Assembly (NCBI GenBank): GCA_017506865.1
Contig: JAFCMP010000079.1
Location: 62,001 to 126,000, forward strand
Source: Tribonema minus
Lineage: Eukaryota; Sar; Xanthophyceae; Tribonematales; Tribonemataceae
Direction of reading: 5' to 3'
DNA length: 64,000 nucleotides
Shown here: positions 1 through 12,400 of the stretch, piece after piece
Position numbering within the stretch: position 1 is the first letter of the stretch
Layout: each line of letters begins with the position of its first letter
Program-made: the position numbers and the translations under genes
Notes under the pieces: generated by a model
The model's input: the letters and a program-made list of their open reading frames with translations, nothing else
Database searches by the model: none
What the model was told of the DNA's origin: nothing

Positions 1-424
1 GCCCCATATGTAGCAGTACAATGGCTATACACATCACTCCTCAATAAGTCTTCCCTTCACTCACCTTCAAAGAGTGCTCCTGTGACAGTGCTCCCGCTGA
101 GTGACAGTGCTCGCCCTTCCCGCGCCATGCCCGGCAGCAGTGCCTTTCCTCCTACGCATCCATCACCGTGCTGTGCGTTCATGCGCCTGGCCCCATGAAC
201 CCTCAAGCATGCATGTGCCGTTGCTGTTACGCACACGTGGCGCACAATTACACAGCGACGACGACACCAGCACGATCCTCGAACAAGTAGCAACAAGTGT
301 ATGTGTATTCTGAATGCACAGCGCCTGTGCCCAATCTGTGTGCTTGCAGGGCGAGGTACCATTGCGCGTGCGCGCTCGAGTGCCTGGGACAGCAGCTCTC
401 AAACTACTTCAAATTGTGGTTGAA
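1..424. other. Spacer 3' of Sec62, no gene seen
   Basis: Downstream flank of the minus-strand Sec62 gene. Short open frames exist on both strands, but none has a recognisable family, a consistent codon pattern or a splice context. It probably contains the Sec62 3' untranslated region; I could not identify a polyadenylation signal with confidence. Confidence 0.4.
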
Positions 425-1773
425 CTATTCCTCAGCCTTGACCTCACCGCTGCCAGCGCCGGGCTCGTCAGTGTCTGCGTCAGCGTCAGCGCTGTCATCG
501 TCGTCCTCCTCCCCATCCTCCCCTTCGAGCACGTCATCGAGCAGCGAGTCGATGAGGCCGTCGCTGTCCGTCTCTGCCTCCTCCTCGTCGAGCTCCCGCA
601 GTATGTCCTCGAGGCTCTGCACCTTGGGCTTGTCGATGTTCTCCTTTGCGTCCTGCGAGACGTCCGACAGGAGGTTCCCCTCGTACAGGTCGCTGACAAA
701 GTCCTTCTGCGCAGCGATGAAGCTGTCAAAGTCCGTCGGCTGCGTGTACGCCCAGTACACGAACGCCACAAAGGCCACCAGGATCGTCGACCGGTAGTAC
801 CCCTGCCCCTTGGACCCCGGCTCGAGGCTCCACACGGGGGTGAAGGACTCACAGAAGCCGAGTGACTCGTCGAACAGCCGCGGCAGTATCCAAAATTCGT
901 ACCCGGCCGTCCACATGGCGAGCCAGATGAGGGCGCGCGCAGAGAGGAAGACGATCATGAAGACGAGGAGCGTCACAGACGCATACCACGCCCAGATCTT
1001 GAGGAACTGGGGCCATATGGGGAAGCATGTGATGGTCAGGAACCCCACGATGATGGCGGTTGTCATTAGGTGGCTCAGAGTCTGCGAGCCCTGGTAGATC
1101 CATGTGTAGTAGCCGGTCGAGATGAACGTCTGGTCCCTGCTGACCTCCAAAAAGCCCTTCGCATCTGTCTTCTCGGAGCGGTGGAAGTACTCGTGCCGGA
1201 GCAGGGCCTTGGCCACGTGGAGGGCTTCTGCTTCTGAGGTGATGGCTGGCATGCCCTTGACCTTGTTCTCTTGCAGATATTTAAGGAGCTTCTCGCCTGT
1301 AACACGTGAAGGATGCAGCAAAAGTGTAAGTGCAAACAGTATCAGCATAATGTCAACATCAAGTGCAATTGAGCGCCTTCGAATGGCAACAAGCCGGCGG
1401 TGCACATGCGCTGTGAAGACATCACTTCAGTGAATATGAGACTCGATCCTGAATCAATAACCTAAACCGATTACGGCCTCAGGTACAGTATGACGAGCTT
1501 TGCTGACGTTCTTGAAGTATTCCTTTTCCAAAGCAGCAGCATTGTGCCCGTGTGCACAAACAGCAGCTGGCGGTTTGACAACAGTGGCCATGCGATCCAC
1601 TCGCTATCTGACTTTCGCTCACCTTTGAAGTACTCCACTCGCTTGTCCAGCTCCACGGCGTGCCGAGGCCGCATGTGTGTCCGCACATTGTGTGCCACCG
1701 TCCGCAGCCCTGCCTCCGTTTCAAATTTGGCCATGCTCCCAGGCTTGACAGTGCCACTGGTTTCTGACGCCAT
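425..1773 (-). CDS. SEC62: Sec62-like ER protein-translocation subunit
   Basis: Two exons, 1773-1623 and 1296-425, give 340 residues. The donor follows the codons for RVEYFK and the acceptor CAG at 1297 restores the family string FKGEKLLKYL, so the junction is well supported. Sec62 is the membrane subunit of the Sec61/Sec63 post-translational translocon of the ER. Seen here: a basic cytosolic N-terminal domain (about 1-120), two hydrophobic segments (about 126-146 and 155-177), a further hydrophobic stretch (about 220-235), and a strongly acidic C-terminal tail. The double membrane span after a YTWIYQGSQ segment matches the family. The start at 1773 is the first ATG of the exon encoding the conserved N-terminal domain. 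The gene lies head to head with the PKA regulatory subunit gene, 453 bp away. Family assignment is firm; the role is inferred from the family. Confidence 0.85.
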
Positions 1774-2226
1774 GATGGCGTGCCTCCTCCTCGCTCCGCG
1801 TGCTGCCCTCCCCTTGTCGCGAGCAACTCAACTCCTTCTTCTTTTTTAGGCTGGGTTTACATACCTTACCTACCCCATGAAACATGTAACCGCCGCGGTG
1901 TGCAAAAACTCTGTTGAAGGGAGAGTAAACTCGAGTTTGCAGGTCGCGCCGTGCTCCGAGGCCTCCCTTGTACATCGTCTCAAAGGTCCTTTCATCAGCA
2001 CCATCGCGCCGACGGCGTGGGGTGCAGCGCCGGGCCACTGTGGGTGTAAGTCAGCACGCTTCTATGTGCACTCGCCTGCGAATATATTTGCACCCCTGTG
2101 CTCCTTCCTCGCGCTGCTGCTGTTACTCATATGGTGCTGTCGTATGCTTCCCTGCAGTCAGCAGCGAGCGTTGTTGCGTGGAGACGTGCCCCTTCTGCGC
2201 GACAGGTCAACGGTGCTGCAGCAGAT
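1774..2226. promoter_or_regulatory. Shared upstream region of Sec62 (-) and PKA-R (+)
   Basis: These 453 bp separate two divergent start codons, so both promoters and 5' leaders must lie here unless 5' introns reach further. A pyrimidine-rich stretch is visible around 1830-1850. I see no convincing TATA box. Open frames across it are not recognisable. Confidence 0.4.
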
Positions 2227-4919
2227 ATGGGGACCAGCTTCAGCAAGAGCGCAGCGTCGCCCACCGCAGCAGCTGCTGCGGAGCCAGCAGCAGCAGACCT
2301 TGAAGTGACGCCAAGTGCGCCAACAAGCGCTGCGGCCGAGGCTGACGCTGCGCCAGTGCCAGCGCCCCTGCCGGCTGGTGCCGCACCGCGAAGGCGACGC
2401 GTCAGCGTGAGCGCAGAAGTGGATCAGTCCAAGGCCCCTGTGGTGAAAAAAGTGGTGGAAAAGACTGCGGATGTCATTGATCAGGTCAGTAAGAGGGACT
2501 AGCAGCACACTTGGGGCTCCTGCAACAGACCCTCCAATTCGTGTGAGCACTTAGCTCGTATGCGAACAAGGCACACCACCGACCCTGGCTGGAGGTGCCG
2601 CTTGTACTACTCCTTTCTCAGGACATGACTTGCAGTCGTGCTCTACAGGATGAGCTAGATGCCATAGATGGTACGTTCTGACTTTTTCAATGCTGGTCTT
2701 ACCGCCCTCGCCACAGATCAAGGCCTCCATTGCCTCCAACTTCCTGCTCAACTCGCTGCCCGCCGAGCAACTCTCTGAAGTCATCGACGCGATGGAGGAG
2801 AAGGACTACGCCGCCGGCGCGTGCATCATACAGGAGGGCCACGACGGCGACAACTTCTACGTCGTCGCCAGCGGCGAGTGCGAGGTGTTCATTGAGGGCA
2901 AGAACGACGGCGCGGCGCTGCGCACGATACGCACCGGCGGGGGCTTTGGAGAGCTGGCGCTCATGTACAATGCGCCGCGTTCCGCGACCATCAAGGCGGT
3001 GGGGGATGTGAAGTGCTGGGCGCTGGACAGGGTGACGTTCCGGCGCACGATCATGGCGGCGGGGCAGGCGCGCCGCAAGAAGTAAGAGCCCGTGGCTGGC
3101 TCAAAGAACAACTTGCTTTGTCCGCAGGCAGCCATGTAGTGTCTCTTTGAGTGTCCCTCACTGTATAGAGCGTCAACTGCTTCAGGTGCGTGCAGGTATT
3201 TAATGGTGACTTTGCCATGATAGTTCCTCAGAAGTACGGCAGAAGCATACTACTCCAAATTGCTCTACAACTTCACTTTTGCGCGTTGTGCATGGCGTCG
3301 GCAGGTACGAGCACTTCCTCAACCAGCTGGAGCTGCTGCGGCACCTGACGCCCGGCGACATTGCTCAGCTGGCCGACGCAGTGGAGCCGTTGAGCTTTGA
3401 AGCGGGGGACACCATAATAGAGCAGGGGGACGCAGACAGGCAGAACTTCAAGTTCTACATTATTGAGGAGGGGGAGTCGCAGGCGTTCATTCGCAAGGAT
3501 GGCAGGGACGTGCTGATGAGCACGCTGGGGGAGGGCGAGTACTTTGGGGAGAAGGCGCTGGTGGAGATGACGCCGCGCACCGCCACTGTCAAGGTGAGGG
3601 GCTGTATACTTCAACTTTTCACTTCAACAATGTCGGATTGCTGCGCACTGCAACTGTCAAGGTGAGCGACGGCGAGTTTTGTGTCAGCATGTCTTATCAA
3701 TGATGCCAGTATTGTTCTTGGTGCAAAGGATGTTTGCGATGAATATTGCACACAAGTGCAAGGCATGACGGCAGTGTCTTGCAGCTGGTCACACTGAGTC
3801 ACAAGCTGGTGCCTATTGCGCACAGCTGGCCACACTTGATCACAAGCTGGTGCCTATAGCGCACGGCAGCAAGGTTTTTCAGCTCATTTGTTGGAACGGT
3901 ACTGTAGTGACGACTCAGGCACATCATCTGCAGATGCCTGCCAGGGGCGCTTTGTTGGGAGCTTGGTTTCTGTTGCTTGTGCATGCGTCAGTAGCGTGCA
4001 TCCAGCTGACAGAGTGTGCTCGCTGCATGTTCGGTAACATTGTTTGTAGGCTGTTAAAGCTACGTCATGATGCAAGGCTTACAATTGTGCGCATGCTTCA
4101 CTGGCAGCCTCGGCTTTGATGATCCTACTGCAGCTTTAGGCGTACACGCGCCAATCAACACTACTTGCACACGTCACACACGCACTTGTATTCGTCATGG
4201 GATGACACTTTGTGGGCGCTTCTGACATGCGTATATGATATACTGTGTTTCATGCATGATTGTGCGTGTACTCTCAGGCTCTGAGCGCTGTCAAGTGCGC
4301 ATGCCTGAGCATCGCTGCATTCGAGCGCCTCATGGGCTCGTGCATGCAGCTCAAGGAGCAGGCCAGCTCAGGGTACCACGACGTAGATGAGGTGAGTCAC
4401 TGGTTGAAGTTGTTGCAGTCAGATCGACCGCTCTCCATCACAGTGAGCTGTGCTTGATGCATTCAGTTCTCAATGTCCTTGCGGCGGTCGAAACTGAAGG
4501 CTGGACTATTGATGCCCTGTCAAAGCACACTGCTCATTAAAGCTTATGTCATGGCACCCTCGCCTTGTGGGGGCCAGAAATGCTCAGAAGTCCAGAACGC
4601 GTCAACAGGGGACCTTTTCCCTAGTCTGTGACCCGAGCTACATCTGCATGCACCATGTTGCCACCAGTAAGCATTGGTGGTTGCCGTTACCCCGCCGACA
4701 TCATTGGGGCCATTGTTCCCCCAATGTGTTGCTCGGCAACACACGTGCGAAGATGAATGCCACACCAAACCCTCGTCATCTGATTGCCCTCGCGCATACA
4801 TACGTACCCCTACACACATGCAACATCATATGCGTGCTGTCCTCCTGCAGGTGTCCATGGGGCGAGTCAGTCCCAAAGCTCCTGCTAGATTGCCATCCAG
4901 GACGCTGCCGGAGCAGTAG
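2227..4919 (+). CDS. cAMP-dependent protein kinase regulatory subunit
   Basis: Five exons (2227-2484, 2717-3081, 3305-3593, 4278-4391, 4851-4919) give 364 residues with phases intact. PKA regulatory subunits hold the catalytic subunit inactive until cyclic nucleotide binds. Seen here: an inhibitor site RRRRVSVSAEV (about 55-65) that resembles type II subunits, with Ser at the phospho-acceptor position. Two cyclic-nucleotide-binding domains follow. The first has FGELALMYNAPRSAT and the second FGEKALVEMTPRTAT, each keeping the phosphate-cassette Glu and Arg. The N-terminus is an Ala/Pro-rich linker with no docking/dimerisation helices, but it begins MGTSFSK, which fits an N-myristoylation signal. 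That is why I chose the ATG at 2227 over the in-frame upstream position 2098. The short Ser/Pro-rich C-terminal exon has no clear match. Intron 3 contains a copied donor site and a 41-bp tandem repeat. Confidence 0.88.
3783..3864. repeat. 41-bp tandem duplication in PKA-R intron 3
   Basis: Two adjacent copies, 3783-3823 and 3824-3864, differ at only a few positions; both contain CACAAGCTGGTGCCTAT. They lie within the intron between exons 3 and 4 of the PKA regulatory subunit gene. No function is implied. Confidence 0.85.
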
Positions 4920-5927
4920 ACTGGAGGCCTACGTCGTACACCGCCTCGCCTTCTCACCCGGTTAATGAATATTGGGGCCCGCATCGGCCACCACACAGAT
5001 GGCGGGTACAACGGTGCTGCCTGCATGCGAGAGCGACAGCAGTTTTATTGAGGAATGACCAACGCTGGGAGTGCTTTACTGGAATGGTGGTGGCGAACAC
5101 GTCGTTCATGCACCTTATGTACAAGGGCAGTATTCCTGTGCACATGGGTGCAGGCAACTAACTTGACAATGTATTGTGTGAAGTTTGCGTCAGCGAGTGC
5201 GTGCTCTGCTCAAAATTGTTTTTGGGTCTTTGGCCACTTGAAAGTCGGTTGGCACCAACAAGTCAGTAGTCTGTGTGTACTGTACTGCAACTGATTGTTG
5301 TCTTCTACTTGCATGAAACAGGCACGCTCCGTGTTTCAGACACGGATGTGCCTGTACGACTGCATACCATCTACTCTCATGGCATGATTCATGCGTAACT
5401 CAATACGCATACAGCATTTATGTGCCGGCACTTAAGACACAGTGCAGCATCAAGTGAAATACGCTATGTGTTTTCAACATGACCTGCGCATCTATATGTC
5501 ATGTTGTGCGCCAACAAATGAAGTGTCACTGTCTTCCACATTAGTTGTGGTGTGCAGCCATTTTGTCTATACACCAACACGTCTCTGCAGCTGGCATCGC
5601 AGTCAACACTGAAGTTGTGCAGCCATACAGGAAAGCCGGCCACAGTCCATGCATCATCCCACACACGCACTGCTGAAAGTACACAAGTCATCATCAATGG
5701 TATTGGTCGTTGAGGCCAGATTGCTACTCGTGCTAGTGATCGCGGCCACAGGCAAAAACGGCCAGATGCGCGTTAAGGCAGTGATGTGCGCTCAAATAAT
5801 CACGTGCAATGCCGCGGAAGGGAGGCACGCTGCGCATTCCCGGGCTCCGTGAACTGTCCGGGGGTAACCGCCTTCTGACTGGGGATATGCATGTTGATGT
5901 TTGTGAGTGCATGACAGCAAACGCCAC
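4920..5927. other. Intergenic, no gene; contains a strong hairpin
   Basis: Between the PKA-R stop and the coiled-coil gene start I see no convincing coding exon. A 36-nt imperfect palindrome lies at 5319-5354: arms CAGGCAC/GTGCCTG and TCCGTGT/ACACGGA, loop TTCAG. A short open frame at 5809-5902, starting MPRKGGTLRIPGLRELSGG and followed by a GTGAGT donor-like site, could be a 5' exon of the next gene, but its phase does not join cleanly. Confidence 0.5.
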
Positions 5928-7141
5928 ATGGCGCCACGCGGCAGTGCTGCTGTTGAGGGCGTTGCAACTACCGATGCTGATGACGAGAAAGCTGTGTCGG
6001 TTGGCGAGGGAACACCGAACGTCCCCTTCAGCAAGGTGCAGCTGCTGCGGCTTCTTCGGGTACGCGATGGAATGCTGGAGGCCAAGCAGAAGGAAGTATC
6101 TTTGGTGGCACATCAAAATGGCTTGTTGCGCGACCAGACCAACGCAGCGGAGGCTGAGATGGCAGCATTGCAGCTGACGCTGAAAGAGAAGGAGCAGGCT
6201 TTAAGCGCCGAGCGCAAGGTATCGGAGCGTGCTGGGCGCGCAGTCAAGAGGTTACAAAACGAAATGGAGCACTATCTGGGTCGTGAGCAAGCGATCCACA
6301 TGTCCGCAGCACAGTCCACGCGCCTGCTCAAACTCCTGGAGCAGGAGGAGATCAAACGAGAGCATCTGCTGAGAGAGAAGGATGCTGCTGTCAGCGAGGT
6401 CGGCGAGCTGAAGGCACGCGTGGCAGCCCTCACCAAGACGCATGCAGAGCAAGAGGTCGACCTGCAGTTACGGTTGGCAAAAGCCCTCAGAGACCTTGCA
6501 GCCACGAATGAGCACCACGCCGGGCTGCAGACGCGGCTGGCGGAACAGGCGGCGGCCCTGGCAGCTCAGGAACAGGAGGTCGCGGTGCGCATGACAACGC
6601 TCGACGACGAGCTGTCGCGCCAGCGCAGCGAGCGCTACACGCTGACGCAGCGCCTGCAGGACGCCCAGGACGCGCTGCAGCGGCACCGCGACGGCGGCGA
6701 AGACGCCGCGGCGCTGCTGAGCGCGCTCTCGCACAAGGGCGCCGCGCAGGAGGCGCAGCTCGCGGCGGCGCTGGCGGCGCTGGCGGACGTGCGCGCGGCG
6801 GCGCGCGACGCGCAGGCGCGCGCGGCGGAGGACGCCGCCCTCGCCGACGCGCGCGCCGAGTCAGACCGCGCCGCCAAAGAGAAGCTGCAGGAGCGCGTGC
6901 GCGACGCCGCCGCGACGGTCGCGGCGCTCGTGGACCGGCACCACGCGCTGGAGGGCGTGGCGGGCGCGCGCGCGGAGGACGCGAGGCGGCTGGAGGCACG
7001 GCTCAGCAGGGAGACGGCGCTGACGCAGCAGCTGCGCGGCGTTGTGGACCAGCTGCGCTCGGCCGCGAGCATGGAGGCGACGCAGCGGCGCCTGCACCGT
7101 GCGCTGGACAAGTTCAACACGCAGATGGCGCCGGGGGTGGG

Positions 7142-7172
<31 letters not shown>

Positions 7173-8469
7173 GGGGGGGATGGCGGCGGGGGGTTTGTCG
7201 CGGACATGGCGGGAGGCGTAACGGCGAGTGCGTGGACGGCGCTGCAGCAGCAGACGTGGTCCAAGCGGCAGATGCTGTCGCTGTTTGTGCAGCACGCAGC
7301 CGCCACCGCTGCCGCCAGCGCAGCCAATGCAGTGGTGCCAGATTCTGGTGCCTGCGATGCAGACTCGCCTGCGTCCTTCAAAATGGAGCGCTCTGGCGCC
7401 GGTGGCACACCCAGCGAGCTGCTCATTCCGCTGGGGAACTGTGGAATCGTAGACTCAGATATAGATTGCGTGGCAGACACGCTGGCACGAGTTGCTGAGT
7501 ACACGGCACTGCCTCCACTCATGGTGGACCTCAGCGCCAACTTCATCACTGACACAGGAGCGTCACAGCTGGCAGCAGTGCTCAGGCTGGACGGCTGTAA
7601 GGTGAAGCGGCTGGACCTGCGATACAATCAAGTGAGCTCAGTTGTTGATGTTTACGACATTGTCAAACAGCAGCGCGGCATGTGATCATGTCAACTGCCA
7701 TGCGATTGACAGGCTCGTCATGCCTGCGGTTCGCTGATGCATGCGCGCGCAGGCATACAGCAACTGAATCAGACCGTTTGGGATCCCTGTCTGCATGAAT
7801 CTCACAGTGACACTGGTGCAACATGCTACATCTGCCATATTGAAGTTCTTCCCCACACCATGCAATGGCCCAGTGCGGATTGATTCCCTGTGTAACACAT
7901 TCATCTGCGCACCACAAACGCTGTTGAAGATGCTGCCAGGCACTGCTATTCATCAGCACCGCTGCTGCGTCCCCACCTTCATGCGACAGGTGACCATGGA
8001 GGGTGTTCGCGCGCTGGCAAGAGCGCTGGAGTCATGCACCCATCATGGCATATCGCACGTCTACGTGCATGCAGAGGGGCGCATTGACGCATTGGGCGTG
8101 CAACAACCACAATGCACTACCGGTGGCAGCAGCACGGACGCTGCAGCCACAGAGCAGCAGCCTCTGGGTCCGGATTCACTTGTAAGCATAGCGGTGGTAG
8201 ACGTCAGAGACAACGCCAGCTCGCCTGCGGGGCAGACGGTGCTAGCTAAGATTGCGCAAGCAGATGCGGCGCTTGCTAAGAGGGGGTCGCCCAGGGGGTT
8301 TGTCGCCAGACAAGGGGCGCTCAAAGCGAAGGCAGCGGCGGCGGCCGCCGTCAGCGCGAGAGTGAAGCAAAAGAAGGCATTCCAGGATGCGGTAGTGGCT
8401 GGCGCCTACACAGGAAGTGCGCGTGTCGATATCTTGCTCCCCCCACCACACCTGCCAGCGTTGCGATGA
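5928..8469 (+). CDS. Long coiled-coil protein with C-terminal leucine-rich repeats
   Basis: Two exons, 5928-7631 and 7990-8469, give 727 residues. The junction joins LDLRYNQ to VTMEGVRALARALE, a continuous ribonuclease-inhibitor-type LRR pattern, so it is well supported. Residues about 30-390 are heptad-rich, with many Glu/Lys/Gln/Ala, and are predicted to be coiled coil. A poly-Gly stretch (about residues 405-425) forms a hinge. It is followed by a helical region and at least two LRRs (for example LMVDLSANFITDTGASQL), then an Ala/Lys-rich tail. The start is the first ATG in a good context (CCACATGG). An acceptor-like CAG lies just upstream at about 5917, so a further 5' exon is possible. I do not recognise a named family; coiled coil plus LRR is common in cytoskeletal and ciliary proteins, but that is only a possibility. 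It is convergent with CPI1. Confidence 0.75.
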
Positions 8470-9457
8470 AATGAGAACGGTATGGTATCAACAAGCATGC
8501 ATGAGACAACTGCTAGCGACTCCTGCATTTTTTTAACCTTGACACTTGGCATTGCTGACAAGAGGCCATAGGCCTGATGCAGCAGAACAGGCATAGAGCA
8601 TGTTGGCGCAAGCATGCAGCACAGGTTTAAATCATGAGATGAGGACAGCAATGGCACAGTGAGGCACACATTGCCAGTACGACGGCTGGTGCAGGAGGGG
8701 CACAGAAGGCACATGTGTTTATTGACGTGTTGTACCTAGGGTTGACACTGGAACTGCACTGGTCTGCAGGGCTATGAGCCTTACATCCAGAGAAGCAATA
8801 GTCCAGCGAAGCAGTCACCACATGCTGCATCACACTGCACCACTCATGAATGGTAAACCAAGAGGCGGCGCGGAGCATACATGCTGTGGTGGTGATGGCT
8901 GCTTTGACAGCTGAGATTTGCCATGCTTGCGCGCCTGAGGCGCTGCTACATGTGCGCTGCTGTGCTGCGTGTTTGCAGTCACGAGCAGAATCGCTCAAGT
9001 AGCCCCCCTACGCATTAGAAACACCATTCCCTGTGTCATGAGCCTTACGCGTATGCTTCCTGTAGGCATGGCAGCAGAGGCGTGCATGCATGCCAGTGAG
9101 GAGAATACGGTACTTCCCTGTAGCAGGCATTCTCCATACCTTCACAACAGGCGACGCTTCATACAGCATACCCACCCCCAGCTCTGTGCGACACAGACCT
9201 GATGCCGTGCTGCCGCCATTGCCATGCCCGCTGTACATACATGCATCGCTGTAGACTATATGCGGACCTGCATGCTGGCCCCGTTAAGCCCAAGCCATGC
9301 ACATGCCATGGGTAGTGCAACGCGCCAGACAGGCCACCTATTGAGGCCAAGCTGTAACCCCGTGACCCTCAATATCCACCTGCAACGATGTACATACACC
9401 GGCCCAACAGTGCAAGGGCCAGTCCGGCAGGGCCCCACGGAGGCAGTGCTATCGGTG
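8470..9457. other. Convergent intergenic region, no gene seen
   Basis: This is the space between the 3' ends of the coiled-coil gene (+) and cycloeucalenol cycloisomerase (-). Short frames on both strands show no family resemblance. It presumably holds both 3' untranslated regions. Confidence 0.45.
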
Positions 9458-12400
9458 TTATCGGTGCCCAGATGCGCCTTCCAAAGGGATCTGCAAGGGG
9501 ACGCCAGTGGCGAGTCGCACTGCATCGAGCAGTGTGAGTATGGCCATGCCTGTGCCCATGCTGTCCACGCACGTCTGCCAAAGAGAGGGCTGCTTCAACT
9601 GCTGAGGCCACTCATCAAACCTGCAAGTGGAGGGGGGGGGGGGAGCCAGAGAGCACGATGAGGCACAACAGGAACTGTTGATCATTGTATGTGGGGCCAG
9701 CTGGCTTGTATGCAATAGAACTGGCAATCAAAGGAACGGACTAGGTGGTCATGGCGTTTTATAGCATGTACTGCAAGCGTGCTGAAGAAAGAACAGAGAT
9801 TATGAAGCATAGTTTTTGGAACTGTGGCCGTGTGTGTGCGGCACACGTCAGGGCTATGAACCAATGCCAACTGCAATGCTGGCGTTTATCCGATACACTT
9901 GCATTGCTGGGGAGCACTGCGCTGCAGCACTTGGGGTGACAAAACCATGTTGAGGCACTTCACAGCACTTACAGTGCTTCTTGAGTGACCGCATGTTGAC
10001 ATGAGATTTTTGCAAATAATTCTGGACGGATCATTAGCCTGCTGAAGTGACATGCTCATCCTGTTCTCATAAACGCCGGTCCAGGCATCTAAGTGGATGT
10101 TGTGAATCACACAACAAGCGAAAATAAACAGTCCCTCGTTCCATCTGCATACCGTGCAAGGATCAACATATGGTGGGTTGAAGGCAGGGCAATCACTAAG
10201 GGGACCTTTTTCACACCATTGGGGTTGCTGCGTGCCACGCCTGTAGGAACAATCCCTTTTGCACATATGTGGAAGCAGCTGAAATCACTGAAACAGGGAT
10301 ACCCTACTCACTGAGGGTCAAAATCAACACTCGTAATCTCACCTGTAGAACATGGGGAAGCTGACAATGAAGTATATGCCGTAGAAGGCACTGCCAAGCT
10401 TGTAGGCCATTTCTCTGTCTTCAAATGAGTAATCCGGGTAGGCGGATATTGTCAAGGTCTCCATGAACGCTGCAGCAACCGATATGCAGGACGACAACAA
10501 TTGTCAGATGTTGCGATGGAGGTGTGAGCTTCCTGTTGAGAGGTCAGTGGCGGCTGAACGATACTTGATTGGCACCCTTCAATTGGCACTGTCAGTTTGA
10601 TGCACGCCACAACACTGTTGCAAATATCCATCAGAACAAGCGCCACACGCAGACCCAAGGCACATGCAGAACATAGAGTTGCTTTGAAAGGGGGTGCACT
10701 TCAGCTCTGCTACGAAGGCTAGCACTGAGCTCTGAGATGAGAGGTGCAAGCAGACATGCCAATCTCTTGACAATAACCCTTGAGGAGCAAAAAGCATGTG
10801 CCATGCAGATACACTTGGCTTGCCGACAGCGCTGGCATGTTGTAGCAATGCACCAACATGACAAGACCCTTGCAGACTGACACAGCAGGGCAGGACAGGT
10901 AGTGTCTGTGCCGTGTGCCGTTCGTCAAGCAAAAGGCGTGCACTGAATGAACGCTTTGGAACAGAAGAACCGCTGTGTGCATTTGTCATGGCAAAGCCAT
11001 GCACATTTGTGGCAGAAAGTGCTTTCCGGCGAAATTGAGCACACATGTCACCATGACAGGGGCTGAGAGTAGTACACCGCCTCCGTGCACGTGTCATAGC
11101 AATATTTATTGCATGGCAACTTGTGATGCCGGTATCGTGCAATTGTGCATGCACTGTATCCTGTGATGCAGCCCCATCAGTTGATTGGTACGATGCACCG
11201 CACACAGATGAAAGTGCATGATACTGCACCTCAGCTTCGCTCGGCTTTACAAAGCAGCACCAAGGAATGATACTTCAATACTTCACTAGAGTGCATAGAC
11301 CATGTGGTGAAACCGGCTCCAGAAGACAGACGTATTGCATTCTCAGTATTACTCACACAGCTGTCTCTTCGACATCAACTTTAACTCACCGACGAAGTAG
11401 CTCATGGCCAGCACCAGCGCCACCAGGAACACCGACCGCGCCGCGTTGTGCACGTACGTGGTCACAACCTTGCGAAGGGCCAGGTTGCTCAGCGAGTGGT
11501 AGAAGCAGAAGTAGAAGAACGTCGCAAAGTAGAGCTGGATGGGCACGTCGTTCAGGCGCCAGCACGGCATGGAGTAGCTCGCGCGCAGCACGCAGTAGAA
11601 GTAGTGCGTGTACCTGGTTGCAGCAGCGCAGCGCAGCGACCAGCGGCAGCACGTCAGCGTCAGCAGCATCAGATTCTGGTACTGTATTACAGATTGTCGG
11701 CGTTTGTTGTCTGTGGCCGCAAGCAGCATGCAGCAGAAGGGCCCCTGTTGCCAGCACCAGCGAAGCATCTAGTAAAGACGGGAAAATCCGGGTTGCATCA
11801 CACGCGACAGTATCAGTATTCATGTCTTGCACATGTGTTGCAGGAAGTGGCTGACCAGACTTTCGGTGAGACTCGTAATGCTCTGAGAAGTTGCCAATCA
11901 CATGCTGAGGAATTGATCATGTCCAACCCAGACCAGAGGGGATCGTCGCATCATGCCTTCAGATGCACCTCACACAGAATATCAGGTCGGAGTTGCATAC
12001 ACGGCATCACCAACAGTAACAGCTGCAGCATGATGATCAGCCGATGAAAAGTCACACCAGTCACCAACGTGCAGCCGCAGGCGTTGTGCTCACCAGTAGT
12101 TGCCAATGAAACTGTAGATGGCCATCCAGAGATTTGCCCGCACCCCGAATCTCTCCAGCAGCGGCAGCTTCTTATCTGATTTGCTGTGTATTTGCGGCGG
12201 CAGCGACAGGACAACCAACAAACGTTATATTATGCTGTTCACTGGGTCTACATTGCGAAAGAACCATAACGTTCCATAAATCGCATAAAACGATCCCAAG
12301 CATCCGGACTCTTCATAATATAAATAGCTTCAATGCTGGGCACAGGCCTTAAAACCAAGCACTCTGTTGATGCAGCAGCAGCAGCAGCAGCAGCAGCACT

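Noticed and set aside
6635..7627. 330-codon minus-strand open frame
   Set aside because: Antisense shadow of the GC-rich coiled-coil exon; Ser/Ala-rich with no family features.
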